Assembly: GCA_025361995.1 (NCBI GenBank)
Contig: JANYIP010000136.1
Location: 1 to 10,141 of the forward strand
Source: Streptomycetales bacterium
Lineage (GTDB): Bacteria > Actinomycetota > Actinomycetes > Prado026
Length of the DNA stretch: 10,141 nucleotides
Direction of reading: 5' to 3'
The position numbers and the translations under genes are program-made. This document shows, piece by piece, positions 7,801 to 10,141 of the stretch; position 1 is the stretch's first letter; each line of letters begins with the position of its first letter. The notes under the pieces were generated by a model. It was not told the origin of the DNA. It made no database searches and was given only the letters and a program-made list of their open reading frames with translations.

Positions 7801-8330
7801 ACCTCAACGTGCACAGCGCCAATCCGGTCCCCAACCTCGTCGTGGTGCCGATCGGCGCCGGTGGCAAGGTCGCCTTCGCGAACGCGCACGGCACCGTGAA
7901 CCTGATCGCTGACGTTGCGGGCTACTTCTCGCCGACCGCGACCTCGGGCTACTCCGCGACGGGTCCCTGTCGAGTTTTCGACACCCGGTTCGGCGCTGGC
8001 GCCTGCCTCGGCGCGACCGCCGTCGTCAAGGCTCCGGTCGGGCCTGGTGCGACGATCGCGGTCCAGGTGGCCGGCGTCGCCGGGGTGCCCTCGACAGCGA
8101 CCGCCGTGGTGCTCAACGTGACGGCTGTCGGAGCGTCCGGCCCGACGTTCGTCACGGTCTTCCCCGACGGCGCGCCCAGGCCGGTGGCGTCCAACCTCAA
8201 CGTGAGCTCGGCGGCCCCGATCCCGAACCTGGTCGTCGTGCCGATCGGCGCCGACGGCAAGGTCGACTTCTACAGCTCCAAGGGCAGCGTCAACCTCATC
8301 GCCGACATCGCGGGCTACTTCGCGCCCTGA
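4881..8330 (+). CDS. secreted beta-propeller / PKD / PCRxFDTR-repeat protein
   Basis: A 1149-residue exported protein. Residues 1-29 form a Sec signal (MRGRRS, hydrophobic core, cleavage after AQA-29). Residues about 60-440 contain blades of delta-60/DUF5122 style such as VGSTIVLGGTFHQV, TSVYVSGEFNHVNG and GQLVIAGNFTRVG. After a Pro linker (about 441) a second propeller-like stretch runs to about 665. Residues 671-753 are a PKD domain (FDGSGSFDPDGHIVSYAWDF, then GTYVATLTVTD). The C-terminus is three tandem modules of about 130 residues, each with PCR(V/L)FDTR, a second Cys exactly 12 residues later (762/774, 893/905, 1030/1042), LNVTAV, SNLNV, NLVVVPIG and a closing GYFSP/GYFAP. GTG 4881 is chosen for its GAGGAGG site and for starting right at the signal peptide. 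No LPXTG motif or transmembrane anchor is seen. It probably binds surface or environmental polymers; this is inference. Confidence 0.88.
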   Translation: MRGRRSATLATVLAAAMAASLATGLPAQAVQYPQSSIVSADPADNTPNILNNADQVNDPAEVDAIAQVGSTIVLGGTFHQVQEVNAPTPVTRNYLLAFDATTGLVSTTFVPVLDGVVDAVLPAGDGTSVYVSGEFNHVNGVTTTSITRLNLATGKATAGFVAPRLDGEVRDVRLVHGQLVIAGNFTRVGKVTRGQLASLNPATGALTSFLSHVFSGPLNGGILKVMKIDVTPDGSRLVGIGNFSSVDGLARSQAFMLNTAGTTATLSSWATTFFAPGCAHAFDSYMRDLDISPDGTYAVISTTGAYNGATSQCDTVTRWDITSTTAGQQPVWREVTGGDTTYAVAVTSTAVYTGGHFRWSNNPYSGDSPGEGAVPREGLAALDPLTGLPLTWNPGRARGVGVFDILATATGLWVGSDTDQAGGEAHGKIAFFPLAGGVTPPPNVVGSLPEDVYLMGAASSAPGVSPVTFGDTVDRQFWIGPGNAPETTAYPALGGSWSQARGSFLVDGTLYSPWSDGTVLASSFDGTTLGPPVSIPLYANGADPRAFAADVPSITGIFYANGRVYYTLIGDSNLYWRYFTAQSQVFGAVRGVVTGAVSALNPQRVASMFISGTTVYLADSGDGHLYAVTLASGSVASAGSVTGPATLVDSTIDWRSRGAFVWNGTPAPRTNTAPTAVATGSCATVSCTFDGSGSFDPDGHIVSYAWDFGDGTTGTGIAPSHTYAAAGTYVATLTVTDFEAATGATTVTVAAVRSEFTAVSPCRVFDTRLGNGACTGALAVAKATVGPAGTLSVKVTGVGGVPTSATAVVLNVTAVSATSPTFVTVWPHGAARPVASNLNVSTAAATPNLVVVPIGAGGTVDFYNASGRVNLLADLSGYFSPTSPAYYAAVTPCRLFDTRSGAGACQNAQSVPVAPVGSVGSVGFAGPLQVQVTGTAGIPADATAVVLNVTAVTATADTFVTVFPAGAPVPLASNLNVHSANPVPNLVVVPIGAGGKVAFANAHGTVNLIADVAGYFSPTATSGYSATGPCRVFDTRFGAGACLGATAVVKAPVGPGATIAVQVAGVAGVPSTATAVVLNVTAVGASGPTFVTVFPDGAPRPVASNLNVSSAAPIPNLVVVPIGADGKVDFYSSKGSVNLIADIAGYFAP
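7140..8327 (+). repeat. three tandem coding repeats (PCRxFDTR modules)
   Basis: Units at about 7140-7529, 7530-7940 and 7941-8327 encode homologous modules. The Cys codons of PCR are 131 and then 137 codons apart; the middle unit carries a Gly/Ser/Val-rich insertion (around VGSVGSVGF). At the DNA level stretches are nearly identical, for example 7421-7446 against 8225-8250, differing at one third-codon position. This points to internal duplication or ongoing homogenisation. Confidence 0.85.
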
Positions 8331-8349
8331 GTCGGGCGAAGATGGGGGC

Positions 8350-8769
8350 ATGAGACGTCCGGGTTCGGCCCATCTGCTCGCCGGACTGATGGCTGCGGCG
8401 GGTACCACCCACCTCGTCTCCCCGGCGACGTACCTGCCGCTGATTCCGTCGATGCTGGGCTCGCCGCGGGCGTGGGTGTACGGCAGCGGGGTCGCCGAGC
8501 TGGTCTGCGCCGCTGGCCTGGCGGATCCGCGTACCCGCCGGGTAGCCGGCTGGGCGACCGCCGCGCTGTTCGTCGTCGTCTTCCCGGGCAACGTGACGAT
8601 GGCGGTGGACTCCGGTGGGCACTCAGGGCTCTACCGGGCGGTGGCGTACGGCCGGTTGCCCGTGCAGGTCCCGCTGGTGTGGTGGGCCGTCTCGGTGGCC
8701 CGCGGTGCTAGGGGCGCCCGATCGCGTACCGAGCGAACAGCCAGTCGTCGTCCGCCAGCAGATGGGTGA
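8350..8769 (+). CDS. DoxX-like integral membrane protein
   Basis: A 139-residue membrane protein of the DoxX/DoxX-like group, whose biochemical role in actinobacteria is mostly unknown. Four hydrophobic segments are seen (about 7-20, 43-57, 66-81 and 104-117). Family-like sequence includes GTTHLVSPATYLPLIP, PRAWVYGSGVAEL, RTRRVAGWATAALFVVVFPGN and RLPVQVPLVWWAV. The ATG at 8350 is 19 bp after the upstream stop, with a G-rich GGGGG site just before it, so co-transcription with the secreted protein gene is likely. The C-terminal tail of about 20 residues (Arg/Ala/Ser/Pro-rich) is encoded over the 3' end of the opposing reductase gene, a 62-bp convergent overlap, and is probably not conserved. 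The family call is good; function is not assigned. Confidence 0.82.
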   Translation: MRRPGSAHLLAGLMAAAGTTHLVSPATYLPLIPSMLGSPRAWVYGSGVAELVCAAGLADPRTRRVAGWATAALFVVVFPGNVTMAVDSGGHSGLYRAVAYGRLPVQVPLVWWAVSVARGARGARSRTERTASRRPPADG

Positions 8770-9397
8770 GCCTGGTCGCCAGCGGTACGTCCAACGGGTC
8801 GCCTGCCAGGATGCGCCCAGCGCCACCCCCGGCGAGGAACGGCGAGATCGTGAGGCACAGCTCGTCGAGCACGCCAGCTGCGGCCAGCTGGCGCAGCAGC
8901 GTCGGGCCGCCCTCGCACAGCACGTTGCGCAGCCCGCGCGCGTGCAGGGCCGCCACCGCCTCGGCCACGTCGACGCGGGCGTCGCCGCAGACCAGCACGT
9001 CGGCCACGGCCCGTGCCCGCTCGAGGGTGTCAGCAGGCGCAGACGCGCAGGTGATGACGAGGGTCCGGTGCTCCGCGGCCGCGTAGAGCGGCGCGGTCAG
9101 ATCCAGGTCGAGGCGGCCGCTGACCACCGCGATCGGGAGCTTGGCCGGACGGTACCCCTCGGCCCGCGCCGTGCCCGCTCCCACCAGGACCACGTCCGAG
9201 AGCTGGCGCAGGACGCCGAAGACGCGCTTGTCGGCCGCACCCGAGACAGATCCGGAGAGGCCGTCGCCTCCGCTGGCGGCGCCGTCGAGGGTGCACACCA
9301 TGTTCGCCCGGACCGTGTTGCCTGCGGGCGGGTAGGCGTACGCCTCCTCGACTTCGACGTCGCCGGTGGTCGGGTACAGGCTCGTCAGCAGCTGCAT
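8708..9397 (-). CDS. RibD C-terminal-type reductase (pyrimidine reductase family)
   Basis: A 229-residue NADPH-dependent reductase of the RibD-C/dihydrofolate-reductase-like fold. In RibD this domain reduces the ribosyl-pyrimidine intermediate of riboflavin synthesis; stand-alone copies in actinobacteria are usually named only pyrimidine reductase family. Motifs seen: NMVCTLDGAASGGDG at 32-46, the first strand-helix VVLVGAGTARAEGY at 69-82, strand RTLVITCAS at 111-119, and the nucleotide-binding NVLCEGGPTLLRQL at 158-171, with LCLTISPFLAGG following. No RibD deaminase domain is attached and no other rib gene is visible, so a riboflavin role is uncertain. ATG 9397 overlaps the GlsB-like stop (TGATG), implying translational coupling. 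The 3' end overlaps the DoxX gene. Confidence 0.85.
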   Translation of the reverse strand: MQLLTSLYPTTGDVEVEEAYAYPPAGNTVRANMVCTLDGAASGGDGLSGSVSGAADKRVFGVLRQLSDVVLVGAGTARAEGYRPAKLPIAVVSGRLDLDLTAPLYAAAEHRTLVITCASAPADTLERARAVADVLVCGDARVDVAEAVAALHARGLRNVLCEGGPTLLRQLAAAGVLDELCLTISPFLAGGGAGRILAGDPLDVPLATRLTHLLADDDWLFARYAIGRP

Positions 9398-9651
9398 CAG
9401 GGCAGTCGGTTGCGGGTGGCGAAGCTGAAGGGCAGGACGAGCAGGGCGGCGATGACCGCCTGGGTGGCCAGCGTGAGCCAGAAGCCCCACGCCTGGCTCG
9501 TGCCGATCGCGCCGCCGATGCCCGCGCCCACCAGCCCGATCAGGATCGTGAGCAGGCAGCCGATCGGCTGGTAGCCACGCACGAGAAGACGACCCAGCGC
9601 GCCCACGATGATGGCCGCGAACAGCCCTGACCAGATGCCGTGTACGTCCAT
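9397..9651 (-). CDS. GlsB/YeaQ/YmgE-family small membrane protein
   Basis: An 84-residue protein of the transglycosylase-associated/GlsB family, small membrane proteins often linked to stress response, without known enzymatic activity. Three hydrophobic segments are visible: about 8-24 (GLFAAIIVGALGRLLV), 30-50 (IGCLLTILIGLVGAGIGGAIG, glycine-rich as typical) and 56-76. The short basic tail is ATRNRLP. ATG 9651 has GAGG ten bases upstream. The stop shares one base with the reductase start (TGATG), so the two form a coupled pair. It is divergent from the polyphosphate kinase gene across 48 bp. Confidence 0.85.
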   Translation of the reverse strand: MDVHGIWSGLFAAIIVGALGRLLVRGYQPIGCLLTILIGLVGAGIGGAIGTSQAWGFWLTLATQAVIAALLVLPFSFATRNRLP

Positions 9652-9663
9652 GACGCCGTAGCC

Positions 9664-9684
9664 TCGCACAACCGAGCCGTGCGA
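9664..9684. promoter_or_regulatory. operator-like inverted repeat in the GlsB-like/PPK2 divergent region
   Basis: TCGCAC (9664-9669) and GTGCGA (9679-9684) are perfect 6-bp arms separated by nine bases, lying between the two divergent start codons. Symmetry and position suit a repressor site, but its left arm is also part of the leader of the GlsB-like gene. No promoter boxes could be assigned confidently. Confidence 0.3.
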
Positions 9685-9699
9685 ACGAAGGGGAGCGTC

Positions 9700-10141
9700 G
9701 TGGCCAAGAAGAGCTCGAAGTCTGTGCCCCCAAGGCCTGGATCCCCGGAGCAGGCCCAGGTGCGGGTGAGCGAGCTGCTCCGGCTGCCGGCGGGTGGCAT
9801 CGACCTGGCGTCGTTCGACCCGCGCTCGACTCCCGGCGTGCCGGGGGACCGTGCCGCGACCGACGCCGACTTCGCCCGTACCGCCCCCAGGTTGGCCGAG
9901 CTGCAGGACCGGCTCTATGCCGAAGGCGTCGGTGGCGGCCACCGCCGCGTCATCCTCCTGCTCCAAGGGATGGACACGTCGGGCAAGGACGGGACGACCA
10001 AGCACGTAGCTGGTCAGGTCAACCCGCAGGGCGTCGTGATCACTTCGTTCAAGGTGCCCACCGCCGCTGAGCGCCGCCACGACTTCCTGTGGCGGATCCG
10101 GCGCGCCGTCCCGCCGCCCGGCGGCCTTGGCATCTTCAACC
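9700..10141 (+). CDS. ppk2: PPK2-family polyphosphate kinase, 3' end beyond the window
   Basis: Polyphosphate:nucleotide phosphotransferase of the PPK2 family, which uses polyphosphate to phosphorylate nucleoside mono- or diphosphates, or the reverse. The 147 residues in the window contain a Lys/Ser/Pro-rich start, a helical segment (RLAELQDRLYAEG, 64-76), strand RRVILLLQ (82-89), the PPK2 Walker A GMDTSGKDGTTKH (90-102, Lys96), then VVITSFKVPTAAERRHDFLW and RIRRAVPPPGGLGIFN, all characteristic of the family. GTG 9700 has AAGGGGAG four bases upstream. The Walker B and lid regions lie beyond the right edge, so the donor/acceptor class cannot be decided here. It is divergent from the GlsB-like gene. 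The family call is very secure. Confidence 0.93.
   Translation, partial: MAKKSSKSVPPRPGSPEQAQVRVSELLRLPAGGIDLASFDPRSTPGVPGDRAATDADFARTAPRLAELQDRLYAEGVGGGHRRVILLLQGMDTSGKDGTTKHVAGQVNPQGVVITSFKVPTAAERRHDFLWRIRRAVPPPGGLGIFN

Noticed and set aside
7140..8327. Possible CRISPR or non-coding tandem repeat
   Set aside because: The periodicity is about 390-410 bp, in frame, and explained by homologous protein modules.
4788..8591. 1267-codon open frame on the minus strand antisense to the secreted protein gene
   Set aside because: It is the complementary frame of a strongly biased GC-rich gene. Its translation is Arg/Gly/Asp-rich without domains, and the plus strand has a signal peptide, PKD domain and repeats.
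9652..10080. Upstream extension of the GlsB-like frame across the PPK2 gene
   Set aside because: The opposite strand encodes the PPK2 Walker A region, and ATG 9651 begins the membrane protein with a ribosome-binding site.

Overview
The window is high-GC DNA with strong G/C preference at third codon positions, frequent GTG starts, and TANNNT -10 boxes placed directly before start codons. These features, together with the protein families (LigC-type ATP-dependent DNA ligase, secreted proteins with PCRxFDTR modules, actinobacterial DoxX and YkuD lipoproteins, PPK2), point to a chromosomal segment of an actinomycete. I cannot name the genus. I see no tRNA, rRNA, CRISPR array, insertion sequence or integrase.

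Layout. Positions 1-3700 are read leftward: from upstream to downstream, a small frame-disrupted gene (3700-3344), an SRPBCC-fold protein (3325-2885), an ATP-dependent DNA ligase (2850-1741), a universal-stress-like protein (1678-1190), a DUF202 membrane protein that appears to begin at a CTG overlapping the previous stop codon (1193-834), and an L,D-transpeptidase-like lipoprotein that runs off the left edge (796-1). Positions 3754-8769 are read rightward: a CrtC/tocopherol-cyclase-like protein, a 1149-residue secreted protein (signal peptide, beta-propeller region, PKD domain, three PCRxFDTR modules), and a DoxX-like membrane protein. Positions 9651-8708 are read leftward: a GlsB/YeaQ-type membrane protein translationally coupled to a RibD-C-type reductase, whose tail overlaps the end of the DoxX gene by 62 bp. 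A PPK2-type polyphosphate kinase starts at 9700 and runs off the right edge.

How the genes fit together. The leftward block mixes DNA repair (ligase), stress (Usp-like) and envelope functions (DUF202, YkuD). It is a loose cluster rather than a pathway. GlsB-like and PPK2 are also commonly linked to stress physiology. The most distinctive gene is the large secreted propeller-PKD-PCRxFDTR protein. I found no convincing new multi-gene defence or biosynthetic system. The items most worth a second look are the CTG start of the DUF202 gene, the broken gene at 3344-3700, the repeat architecture of the secreted protein, and a 10-mer shared between two divergent intergenic regions.
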